Counted from the first letter of the stretch, positions 1 through 5,842 are shown. The stretch: DNA of 6,156 bases from Chloroflexota bacterium (GCA_022563285.1 JADFNQ010000088.1:1-6156); one strand, 5' to 3'. The notes: generated from the sequence alone by a model not told the origin. Numbers and translations: made by a program.

Positions 1-473
1 CCCCGCATGGTCATACACAGGTGCTCCGCCTCGATGACCACGGCGACGCCGTCCGGCGAGAGCCCCTCCGTGATGGCGTCCGCGATCTGGCCGGTCAGGC
101 GCTCCTGCATCTGCGGGCGGCGGGCGAGGATATCCACCACGCGGGCGATCTTGCTGGCACCCACGATGCGCCCGGCCGGTACGTAACCCACGTGGGCCTG
201 GCCGTGGAAGGGCAGGAAGTGATGCTCGCAGAGGGAGTAGAAGGGGATGTTCTTGAGGATGACCATCTCCCGATGGGACTCCTGGAAGCCGGTGGAGAGG
301 ACATCCAGAGGGTCCTGGTGGAGGCCAGCGAACAGCTCTTCGTACGTCTCGGCGATGCGGCGGGGCGTATCCAGGAGCCCCTCCCTGGAGGGGTCCTCGC
401 CGATCGCCTCGATGATGCGCCGTACGGCGTCACGCACTGCGGCCTGGTCAACGGTCTCGAAGGTCGCTCTCAC
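1..473 (-). CDS. folE: GTP cyclohydrolase I, C-terminus cut by window edge
   Basis: The enzyme converts GTP to 7,8-dihydroneopterin triphosphate and formate in the cytoplasm, the first step of tetrahydrofolate (and often queuosine) synthesis. Translation of the minus strand from GTG at 473 gives 157 codons with the family landmarks. Near the N-terminus are EDPSREGLLDTPRRI and YEELFAGL. The zinc/catalytic motif SLCEHHFLPFHG lies at about residues 80-91 (C82, H84, H85), then VGYVPAGRIVGASKIAR, and the third zinc ligand in EHLCMTMRG (C153). These correspond to C110, H112, H113 and C181 of the E. coli enzyme. About 30 C-terminal residues are missing beyond the left edge. An in-frame TAA at 486-488 rules out a start further upstream, and AAGGA at 483-487 lies 9 nt before the GTG. 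It is 116 nt downstream of thrC and probably has its own promoter. Identity is very secure. Confidence 0.96.
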   Translation of the reverse strand, partial: MRATFETVDQAAVRDAVRRIIEAIGEDPSREGLLDTPRRIAETYEELFAGLHQDPLDVLSTGFQESHREMVILKNIPFYSLCEHHFLPFHGQAHVGYVPAGRIVGASKIARVVDILARRPQMQERLTGQIADAITEGLSPDGVAVVIEAEHLCMTMR

Positions 474-482
474 TCTACTGAA

Positions 483-487
483 TCCTT
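483..487 (-). promoter_or_regulatory. Ribosome binding site of folE
   Basis: AAGGA on the minus strand, 9 nt upstream of the GTG at 473. It overlaps the TAA that closes the frame upstream, so the GTG is the only reasonable folE start. Confidence 0.6.
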
Positions 488-529
488 ACGTCAGCACTGG
501 TCCCGTGGTTTGCGGGTGGGGGCGGGTAC

Positions 530-538
530 ATTCTAGCA
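530..538 (-). promoter_or_regulatory. Candidate extended -10 promoter for folE
   Basis: The minus strand reads TGCTAGAAT, an extended -10 element (TGn followed by TAGAAT, 5 of 6 matches to TATAAT). No good -35 hexamer lies 16-18 nt upstream, which is tolerable for extended -10 promoters. Transcription would start near 523, giving a leader of about 50 nt before the folE GTG. The position in the only sizeable gap between thrC and folE supports it, but the motif is short and this is inference. Confidence 0.35.
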
Positions 539-567
539 GCAAGCGGCGGCGGGGAGAAATCGGCAAG

Positions 568-593
568 GTGGGGGAGGCATGCCTCGCCCCTAC
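568..593. repeat. Palindromic repeat-like element at the thrC 3' end
   Basis: Two arms, gtgggggaggc (568-578) and gcctcgcccctac (581-593), surround a central AT. The core gaggcatgcctc (574-585) is a perfect 12-bp palindrome, and the left arm matches the complement of the right arm apart from two missing single bases. There is no T-run on either side, so it is not a classic intrinsic terminator. From memory, sequences of the GTAGGGGCGAGGC type recur as dispersed palindromes in several GC-rich environmental bacterial genomes; no second copy is present in this window. It overlaps the thrC stop codon (590-592). Confidence 0.45.
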
Positions 594-1690
594 GTGAGGG
601 CCATCGCCCGCTCCACGGCGGCCAGCTCGGCCGGGACGTCGGTCATCTCCGCTTCGATCGCCAGCGCGGTCTCCGGGTCTTTCAGGCCGTGGCCGGTGAT
701 TATGCAGACGACGGTCTTGTCGGCGATGTCCAGCTCCGGCGTCCCCTTCGACTGCTTCGCGCTCAGGGCATGCTTGAGTAGGCCCGCCACACAGGCCGCC
801 GAGGCCGGCTCGGCGAAGATCCCCTCTTCCTGGGCGAGCAGACGGTAGGCGTCCATAATCTCCTCGTCGGTCACGGCTTCGATGGCGCCGCCGGACTCAT
901 CCCTGGCGGCGAGCGCCCCCTTCCAGCTGGCCGGGTTGCCGATGCGGATGGCAGAGGCGACGGTCTCCGGCTGCTCCACCGGCTCGCCGCGGACTATGGG
1001 AGCGGCGCCGGCGGCCTGCCAGCCCATTATCCGAGGTTTCCGGGCGGCAAGCTCCGCCTGATAGTACTCCACGAAGCCGAGCCAGTAGGCGGTTATGTTC
1101 CCCGCGTTGCCCACGGGTATGAACAGGATGTCCGGGGCGTCAGCCAGAGCGTCCACGATCTCGAAGGCGGCGGTCTTCTGTCCCTGAATGCGGTTAGGGT
1201 TGACGGAGTTGACGATCGCCACCGGGTGACGCCGGCTGATCTCGCGGGCGATCTCCAGGGCGGTGTCGAAGTTGCCCTGGAGGGCGAGGACGCGGGCGCC
1301 GTGAGCGACCGCCTGGGCGAGCTTGCCGCGGGCGATGTTGTCGCGGGGGACCAGGACGAAGGCCTCCAGGCCGCAGTGGGCGGCATAGGCGGCCGCCGAG
1401 GCGCTGGTGTTGCCGGTGGAGGCGCAGAGCACGGCCCGCGCCCCCTCCTCCATCGCCTTGGCCACGGCGACGACCATACCGCGGTCCTTGAAGGAGCCGG
1501 TGGGGTTGCACATCTCCAGCTTGAAGTAGAGGCGGCGGCAGCCTACCCGTTCGCCCAGGCGGCGGGAGAGCACGAGGGGCGTTTCGCCCTCCCCCAGACA
1601 GAGCATGGGGGTCGCATCGGTGATGGGAAGACGGTCTCGGTAGCGGCGGAGGATCCCCTCGCGGGCGCTATTGCTCACGGTTGAGCTCAC
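590..1690 (-). CDS. thrC: Threonine synthase
   Basis: A PLP-dependent (fold type II) cytoplasmic enzyme that converts O-phosphohomoserine to threonine and phosphate. The 366 residues match the compact threonine synthases (about 350-370) rather than the longer E. coli type. Landmarks in order: LGEGETPLV near residue 32; YFKLEMCNPTGSFKDRG with the PLP-binding lysine at K68; STGNTSASAAAYAA (91-104); the phosphate-binding PVGNAGNI (192-199); GIFAEPASAA (290-299); and ITGHGLKDP close to the C-terminus. The start is GTG at 1690, preceded by AAGGAG (1701-1706) with a 10-nt spacer. A second in-frame GTG at 1678 has a weaker site. Either start lies inside the preceding coiled-coil gene, implying coupled translation. 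It completes the pathway begun by hom upstream. The TAG stop lies within a palindromic repeat-like sequence. Confidence 0.96.
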   Translation of the reverse strand: MSSTVSNSAREGILRRYRDRLPITDATPMLCLGEGETPLVLSRRLGERVGCRRLYFKLEMCNPTGSFKDRGMVVAVAKAMEEGARAVLCASTGNTSASAAAYAAHCGLEAFVLVPRDNIARGKLAQAVAHGARVLALQGNFDTALEIAREISRRHPVAIVNSVNPNRIQGQKTAAFEIVDALADAPDILFIPVGNAGNITAYWLGFVEYYQAELAARKPRIMGWQAAGAAPIVRGEPVEQPETVASAIRIGNPASWKGALAARDESGGAIEAVTDEEIMDAYRLLAQEEGIFAEPASAACVAGLLKHALSAKQSKGTPELDIADKTVVCIITGHGLKDPETALAIEAEMTDVPAELAAVERAMALT

Positions 1691-2675
1691 TGCGGCTCAG
1701 CTCCTTGATCTCCTGGGCCAGCGCCTCCGCCTGGCGACGGCGCTGCCTCTCAATGGTGTGGGTCAGCCGCTTGAGCTGGTCGAACACCGCCTCACGCTGC
1801 TGTTTCAGATCCTCCGCTATCTCCAGGAGACGGGTGGCCTGGCCCTGGGTGCGCTGGTCGAGGCGGGCCAGGCCCTGGACGAACTCGGCGGTCCGATCCG
1901 TGAGCCCGTCAGCGGACGCCTCTACCTTGACCAACCGCTCGCTCACCTGCTGTCGTTCGAAGCGGGCGCGGTCGAGCTGCTCCTTGATCTCCAGCGGCAG
2001 GCTGAGATGCGCCTCGAACTTATCGACCCTCTCCGCTTCGCGGCGGGTCTTCTCCTCGTACAGGCTTACCCTCTCCTCCAGCTCTCCGTCACGCTTGCGG
2101 AGGGCCTCTGCGTCTCCCGCGAGGGCGTCGAGCTGGTGCTCCAGGCGCAGGGCGGTCTCCAGATTACGGGCGCCGCGGCTGGTAAGCTCCTCGATATCGC
2201 GGCTCAGGGCCTGCTGGCCCAGGCGGAGCTCCGCCACCGCCTCCTCGAAGCGACGCAGGGACTCCTCCAGGAGCTGGACGCGGCTCTCAAACTGGCCCAC
2301 GGAGGTCGCGGCCGCCTCCGTTCGCTTCAGCACGTCGGCCCGCTCCTGGCGCTCACGCTCAAGGTCGGACTGCCGCTTACGGATCTGCTCCTCCGTCCGG
2401 CCGGCGATGATGTTCTGCCGGTCCTGAAGCCCGTCCGTCTGGCTGCGTAGCTGGCGGATCTCTTCCTGGATGCCGGTAAGGGCGGCAGCCGCCCCGCCAG
2501 CGTCGCCGCCGCCCTGCTCCAGCTTGCTCAGGCCGCTGTCCAGGTTCCGTATCTGGATCAGGGCCTGCTTCAGCTCATGCTCTACCTTCTGGACAGCGGC
2601 CTTTATCTTGCCAAGCTCCTCGTCCAGCCACTGCAGCCGGCCCTCCGCGGAGGCCTCCTTCTTCTCCACTCTCAT
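1668..2675 (-). CDS. Coiled-coil protein of unknown function between hom and thrC
   Basis: I do not recognise a named family. The 335 residues are rich in Glu, Arg, Gln and Leu and look helical almost throughout. Heptad-like runs cover about 12-53, 67-165 and 170-330. There is a Gly/Ala break at 55-65 (GGGDAGGAA), one proline (P227), one tryptophan (W16) and no cysteine. No signal peptide, membrane segment, Walker motif or catalytic signature is visible, so it is probably a soluble rod-like or scaffold protein. The ATG at 2675 follows the hom stop by 1 nt without a clear Shine-Dalgarno, suggesting reinitiation. The 3' end overlaps thrC by 23 nt. The context ties its expression to threonine synthesis, but a functional link is only inferred. 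Two antisense ORFs of about 250 codons over the same stretch are compositional shadows. Coding status is fairly secure; function is unknown. Confidence 0.85.
   Translation of the reverse strand: MRVEKKEASAEGRLQWLDEELGKIKAAVQKVEHELKQALIQIRNLDSGLSKLEQGGGDAGGAAAALTGIQEEIRQLRSQTDGLQDRQNIIAGRTEEQIRKRQSDLERERQERADVLKRTEAAATSVGQFESRVQLLEESLRRFEEAVAELRLGQQALSRDIEELTSRGARNLETALRLEHQLDALAGDAEALRKRDGELEERVSLYEEKTRREAERVDKFEAHLSLPLEIKEQLDRARFERQQVSERLVKVEASADGLTDRTAEFVQGLARLDQRTQGQATRLLEIAEDLKQQREAVFDQLKRLTHTIERQRRRQAEALAQEIKELSRSELNREQ
1701..1706 (-). promoter_or_regulatory. Ribosome binding site deciding the thrC start
   Basis: AAGGAG on the minus strand, inside the end of the coiled-coil gene and 10 nt before the GTG at 1690. 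It favours that start over the GTG at 1678. Confidence 0.5.
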
Positions 2676-2676
2676 G

Positions 2677-3963
2677 TCAGCCGTCCACTCTCAACAGGTT
2701 GCCGACGCTGACCACGTCCGGGAGGTCGCGGACCTGCACCAGGGTCGCCTGGACGGCCTCCTCCCGGGCCGGATGGGTCATGACGACCAGCTCCGCGGTC
2801 TGGGCCGCTTCGTCCGCCTCCTTCTGGATGACGGAGGCGATGCTCACCTGGTGGTCGCCGAAGGCGCGGGCGATTCCGGCGAGAACGCTTGGGCGGTCGG
2901 CCACCTCCAGGCGGATATAGTAGCGGGTCACGAGCTCGGCGAGGGGCCTGACCGCCACCTCCGCCGTGTAGCGCCAGGGGAAAGGCCGACCGCCCAGGAC
3001 GAGGGCGCGGGCGGCCTCCAGGACGTCCGCCATGACGGCAGAGGTGGTGGGTAGAGACCCCGCTCCGGCGCCCTGGAACAGGACGCGACCGGTGAGGTCG
3101 CCCTCTATCTCCACTGCGTTGAGGACGCCGTCAACCTTGGCCAGGAGTTCGTCCTCCGGAACCAGGGTTGGATGGACCAGCACCTGCAAGGACGAGTCCT
3201 CGAGGCGGGCCACAGCCAGGAGCTTGATGGCGTAGCCAAGCTCGCGGGCGTAGCGGAAATCGCGCGCCGCCAGGCCGCCGATGCCCTCGCGGCAGATCTC
3301 TTCGGGACCGACACGAGTGTGGAAGGCCAGGCTGGCGAGGATCGCCAGCTTGTAAGCGGCGTCGTGCCCATCGATGTCGTTGGTCGGGTCAGCCTCAGCG
3401 TAGCCAAGCTGCTGCGCCTGGGCCAGGGCGGTGTCGAAGTCCAAGCCATCACGGCTCATACAGGTCAGAATGTAGTTGGTGGTGCCGTTGATAATGGCGC
3501 GGACGCAGGATATGTCGTTGGCGGAGAGGTCGCGCTTAAGGGGAGAGATGATGGGGATACCGCCGCCCACGCTGGCCTCGTAGAGGATGTCTACTCCCCT
3601 CTCGGCGGCCAGGGCCAGGAGCTCCGACCCGTGTTTGGCCATCACCTCCTTGTTGGCCGTCACCACATAGCGGCCGCGAGAGAGGGAGTCCTTGATGAGA
3701 TCGTAGGCGGGATGCTCGCCGCCCAGCAGCTCAACGACGATGTCCACATCGCCGGAGAGCGCCTCCTCGGGGTCCGCCGTCAGGAGGCCCGGGTCGACCT
3801 TGATCTCTCGCTCCTTCTCCAGGTGACGTACGAGCACGCGGCGTAGGGCGAGGGAGGCGCCGACGCGTTGGGAGTATGTGTCAGCCCTCTCGCTGATGGC
3901 ACGGGCGACGCCGCCTCCGACGACCCCGAGCCCCAACAGGACGACATTCACTTGGTTAGGCAC
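2677..3963 (-). CDS. hom: Homoserine dehydrogenase with C-terminal ACT domain
   Basis: NAD(P)-dependent reduction of aspartate 4-semialdehyde to homoserine, the branch point toward threonine and methionine. Counted from GTG at 3963 (428 residues): Rossmann motif GLGVVGGG at 11-18; TANKEVMAK at 102-110, whose lysine belongs to the active site; YEASVGGGIP at 128-137; NGTTNYIL at 159-166; GYAEADPTNDIDGHDAAYK at 187-205, carrying the catalytic Asp/Lys pair; and GAGAGSLPTTSAVMADVL at 298-315. A regulatory ACT domain (RLEVADRPSVLAGIARAFGD and on) fills about 349-425, which in this family often carries threonine feedback control. The reading frame extends to GTG codons at 3984 and 4023, both overlapping the preceding gene. 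The start at 3963 puts the nucleotide-binding motif at the usual distance from the N-terminus and lies 13 nt after the preceding stop, so I prefer it, although its ribosome binding site is weak. Confidence 0.95.
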   Translation of the reverse strand: MPNQVNVVLLGLGVVGGGVARAISERADTYSQRVGASLALRRVLVRHLEKEREIKVDPGLLTADPEEALSGDVDIVVELLGGEHPAYDLIKDSLSRGRYVVTANKEVMAKHGSELLALAAERGVDILYEASVGGGIPIISPLKRDLSANDISCVRAIINGTTNYILTCMSRDGLDFDTALAQAQQLGYAEADPTNDIDGHDAAYKLAILASLAFHTRVGPEEICREGIGGLAARDFRYARELGYAIKLLAVARLEDSSLQVLVHPTLVPEDELLAKVDGVLNAVEIEGDLTGRVLFQGAGAGSLPTTSAVMADVLEAARALVLGGRPFPWRYTAEVAVRPLAELVTRYYIRLEVADRPSVLAGIARAFGDHQVSIASVIQKEADEAAQTAELVVMTHPAREEAVQATLVQVRDLPDVVSVGNLLRVDG

Positions 3964-3976
3964 CGCACCGCCACCG

Positions 3977-5005
3977 CTAGCCACGGGCGCTATCGACGGC
4001 CCAGTTGATCTTGTCAGGGTCACCGTCGGTCAGGTCCATGTTGTTGACGATGGACAGGGGCTCCATCTTCTCCGCAACCCAATCATCTAGGAGGCGGCCG
4101 GACAGCACCTCTTCCTGGTCCTCCTCCACCGGACGCTCGTTGTCCTTCTCCAGCATCTCGATGACCGCCACGCCGCTCACGGTGGGGATGGTGATCGTCT
4201 TGCCGGGTTCCAGAGCAAACACCAAGTCCTCCGTGGAGGCGTCCAGCACGCCCCGCGGTACCCAACCCAACTCGCCCCCGTTCTCCTTGTTCGCCACGTC
4301 CAGGTTGAAGTCCTCCGCGGCCAGGGCGGCGAAGTCCCCGCCGCTCTCGATCTCGGCCACAAGCTCATCCGCCCTCTCTTGCTCGCTGACCACGATCTGG
4401 CGGTAGCGCACGGACTCCACCGATTTCGGAACCTGCTCCAGGAACTCGTCCTGCAGCTTGCTCTCGAGCACGGCTGCCTCCATCATCTGGCGGTAATCCG
4501 GCTCCGAGATGCCGGTGCGGGCCAGCTCCTGCTGGAAGACGAGATCGAAGCTTTCATCGTCGGCGGCGATGCCCAGACGGGAGGCGATCTCCTCCAGTAT
4601 CTCTTCCTCCGTGGCCGCAACGTCCAGCTCCCCGGCGAAGCGGCGCACTATCTCCTCCCTGATGACGAGATTAGAAACGGCGTCTAGGACACCGGCGCGC
4701 TGACGGACATCGGTCGCCTGTCCGCCGTTCTGGTTGAGGAACATCGTCACACGGCTGGCGAAGTAGTCCAGCCGGAAGCGCGTATCCTCCACCTGGACAG
4801 CGGTTGAGCCGGGACGGCCGCGCTTCTCCAGTTCCTCTGACCCAAAAGCGAAAGCGACGATTCCCAGCACCACCAAGATCACCAGGACAGCGCCCACCGC
4901 TCCGTAGAACTGAGGGCCCCTTCCCAGAACACGGCTGCCGATGGCGCCCCTGGGGTGCTCCCAGGCGGGCGTGGGTATCTTCGCCTGCCGGCGCCTCTTA
5001 GCCAC
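3977..5005 (-). CDS. Membrane-anchored SurA-N/parvulin-like protein (peptidylprolyl isomerase family)
   Basis: 342 residues. A basic N-terminus (MAKRRRQAK) precedes one membrane segment at about 33-54 (YGAVGAVLVILVVLGIVAFAF). There is no Cys for a lipobox, so the protein is probably anchored by its signal with the rest outside. Residues ~68-190 resemble the helical SurA N-terminal chaperone region. Residues ~198-288 form a PpiC/parvulin-like domain with DFAALAAEDFN and the conserved GGELGWVPRG. The family folds exported proteins by prolyl isomerisation or holding. Both usual parvulin histidines appear replaced: the expected R-H-I-L-V strand reads RQIVV (Q203), and the expected G-Y-H-I-I strand reads GVAVI (A280). 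It may therefore be a non-catalytic chaperone. The GTG start at 5005 has an excellent AAGGAGG (5015-5021) with a 9-nt spacer. It lies 80 nt after rpsR and 13 nt before hom. Family confidence is high; enzymatic activity is doubtful. Confidence 0.85.
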   Translation of the reverse strand: MAKRRRQAKIPTPAWEHPRGAIGSRVLGRGPQFYGAVGAVLVILVVLGIVAFAFGSEELEKRGRPGSTAVQVEDTRFRLDYFASRVTMFLNQNGGQATDVRQRAGVLDAVSNLVIREEIVRRFAGELDVAATEEEILEEIASRLGIAADDESFDLVFQQELARTGISEPDYRQMMEAAVLESKLQDEFLEQVPKSVESVRYRQIVVSEQERADELVAEIESGGDFAALAAEDFNLDVANKENGGELGWVPRGVLDASTEDLVFALEPGKTITIPTVSGVAVIEMLEKDNERPVEEDQEEVLSGRLLDDWVAEKMEPLSIVNNMDLTDGDPDKINWAVDSARG

Positions 5006-5014
5006 GCGCCGCCT

Positions 5015-5021
5015 CCTCCTT
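5015..5021 (-). promoter_or_regulatory. Strong Shine-Dalgarno of the parvulin-like gene
   Basis: AAGGAGG on the minus strand, 9 nt upstream of the GTG at 5005. It is the best ribosome binding site in the window and fixes the start of this gene. Confidence 0.65.
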
Positions 5022-5085
5022 CCAGATCCAGGGTCGGGAACACATCATCGGGTTCAGCGTCCGCCCGAAGCCGAGGGGACTGACG

Positions 5086-5610
5086 CTACCGAACCGGGGT
5101 CACCCCCGTGCGGATATGGCCCGCCGTGTAGGGGAGGAGAGCCAGATGGCGCGCCCGCTTGATCGCCTGCGCCAGCGCCCGCTGGTGCTTTGCGCAGGTC
5201 CCCGTCTTGCGGCGCGTCTCGATGCGGCCGCGGTCCGAGACGAAGCGGCGCAGGAAGCCGAACTCCTTGTAGTCCACATGGGTCATCTTTTCCACGCACA
5301 TGACGCAGGGGCGCCGGCGGCCACGTCCGCGCCGCCACGGCCGGGAGCCCTGACCGCCGCCCGTCTCCCGCTGCTGCGCAGCGGGAGACGCCGCCGGGCG
5401 CTCAGCTGGGCGCTCAGCAGGGCGCTCCTTCGTGCCTTCAGCGGCGGCGGATTCGCGTGAACGCTCGATCGCTTCGGCCAACGCTGCGGTGGCCTCCTGA
5501 GGGTCAGTTGCCAAACTGACGGCCGTCATCACGGCGATTCCGAACGCGCCTGCCTCAAATACGCCTGCCACGCGCGCCGGTGTGATTCCAGCCCGGGTGA
5601 CCCCGCTCAA
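5086..5610 (-). CDS. rpsR: Ribosomal protein bS18 with a ThiE-like N-terminal extension
   Basis: Residues ~98-170 of this 174-codon frame are bS18, a small-subunit protein that pairs with bS6 on the 30S platform. Landmarks are CVMCVEKMTHVDYKEF, LRRFVSDRGRI, RRKTGTCAKHQRALAQAIKRARHLALLPY and a short HIRTGVTPVR tail. CxxC (C102, C105) and CAKH (C139, H142) suggest the zinc-binding form. Residues ~54-97 are a low-complexity linker with three ERPA-like repeats and an Arg/Gly stretch. Residues ~7-50 (AGITPARVAGVFEAGAFGIAVM and on) resemble the C-terminal end of ThiE and belong to the same open frame. A TAA at 5611-5613 blocks extension beyond the TTG at 5610. No ATG, GTG or TTG occurs between residue 44 and the bS18 core, so the real start must lie within the ThiE-like part. 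The best candidate is TTG at 5481, preceded by AGGAGG (5493-5498), giving 131 residues; ATG at 5529 is the alternative. The bS18 identity is secure; the N-terminus is not. Confidence 0.9.
   Translation of the reverse strand: MSGVTRAGITPARVAGVFEAGAFGIAVMTAVSLATDPQEATAALAEAIERSRESAAAEGTKERPAERPAERPAASPAAQQRETGGGQGSRPWRRGRGRRRPCVMCVEKMTHVDYKEFGFLRRFVSDRGRIETRRKTGTCAKHQRALAQAIKRARHLALLPYTAGHIRTGVTPVR
5362..5390. repeat. Perfect 13-bp inverted repeat within the rpsR linker
   Basis: cgtctcccgctgc (5362-5374) and gcagcgggagacg (5378-5390) are exact reverse complements around a 3-nt loop. In the transcript this would be a very stable hairpin just upstream of the codons for the bS18 core (linker residues ~74-83). 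It has no T-run and lies inside the reading frame, so it is not a terminator for this gene. It could be a translational control structure or a small inserted palindrome. Confidence 0.7.
5392..5427 (-). repeat. Three 12-nt tandem repeats encoding ERPA units
   Basis: Three near-identical 12-nt units, on the minus strand GAGCGCCCTGCT, GAGCGCCCAGCT and GAGCGCCCGGCG, encode ERPA-ERPA-ERPA in the linker before the bS18 core. They directly adjoin the 13-bp inverted repeat. The unit length is a multiple of three, so copy-number change would keep the frame open. Confidence 0.75.
5461..5592 (-). pseudogene. thiE: Remnant of thiE (thiamine-phosphate synthase C-terminus)
   Basis: The translated stretch AGITPARVAGVFEAGAFGIA, then VMTAV, then DPQEATAALAEAIE follows the last part of ThiE: the phosphate-binding GGITP motif, the AGAxGVAVxSAI strand and the final helix. 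Complete ThiE (about 210 residues) couples the pyrimidine and thiazole halves of thiamine. Here only the last ~45 residues are present. Similarity begins abruptly at the GITP motif, where the frame runs into unrelated sequence and a TAA, and the usual stop is absent so the frame continues into rpsR. The first Gly of GGI is Ala. The similarity call rests on pattern recall, not an alignment. The stretch may serve as the start region of rpsR. Confidence 0.5.
5493..5498 (-). promoter_or_regulatory. Candidate Shine-Dalgarno for an internal rpsR start
   Basis: AGGAGG on the minus strand, 11 nt upstream of an in-frame TTG at 5481. It would start a bS18 of 131 residues beginning at the last helix of the ThiE-like segment. 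The spacer is slightly long and the start codon poor, but it is the best start signal in this frame. Confidence 0.4.
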
Positions 5611-5842
5611 TTACCACGGGCGGAGCGCCGGCGAAGACCGGATCCAGCGGCGGGTCACCGTTGATGAAGAACAGTTGAACAAGAACGTCATCCTGAAAAT
5701 CGTTCGTCAACTCGATAAAGGTATCCTGAACGAGTCTTCCGTTGACGTCCCATTTGATCTCGACTTTCGGCCAGAACAGAACACTTCCCTTCTTGGTGGT
5801 GGAAGTACGGCCCGGCTTAGCCGCGACCAGTTCCGCGCCCAC
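5555..5842 (-). pseudogene. Truncated uncharacterised protein (N-terminal part of a probably exported protein)
   Basis: I cannot name this family. The translation has a protein-like core: TSTTKKGSVLFWPKVEIKW, DVNGRLVQDTFIELTNDF, DDVLVQLFFINGDPPLDPV, then PPVVIERGHPGWN. This resembles uncharacterised bacterial proteins with a beta-rich domain that continue well beyond the HPGWN motif. Here the frame instead enters sequence that reads as ThiE in another frame, and it stops at TGA (5555-5557) after a meaningless tail (HTGARGRRI). The GTG at 5842 has no Shine-Dalgarno. The upstream extension to the TAG at 5900-5902 contains no signal peptide, so the N-terminus may be lost too. GC is visibly lower here than in the flanking housekeeping genes. 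It is probably a gene fragment at a breakpoint. Confidence 0.5.

Noticed and set aside
21..536. Plus-strand ORF of 171 codons
   Set aside because: It is antisense to folE, whose minus-strand translation carries all the expected zinc and active-site motifs.
1671..2450. Long plus-strand ORFs (about 250 codons) opposite the coiled-coil gene
   Set aside because: They mirror the Glu/Arg/Leu-rich coiled coil in GC-rich DNA. Their products are Leu- or Ser/Arg-rich without domains, and neighbouring genes are all on the minus strand.
3172..3846. Plus-strand ORF of 224 codons
   Set aside because: It is antisense to hom, which is well supported by motifs. The product has no recognisable pattern.
5006..5085. 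Possible terminator between rpsR and the parvulin-like gene
   Set aside because: There is some interrupted pairing between AGCGTC and GACGCT but no T-run and no clean stem, so read-through is just as likely.
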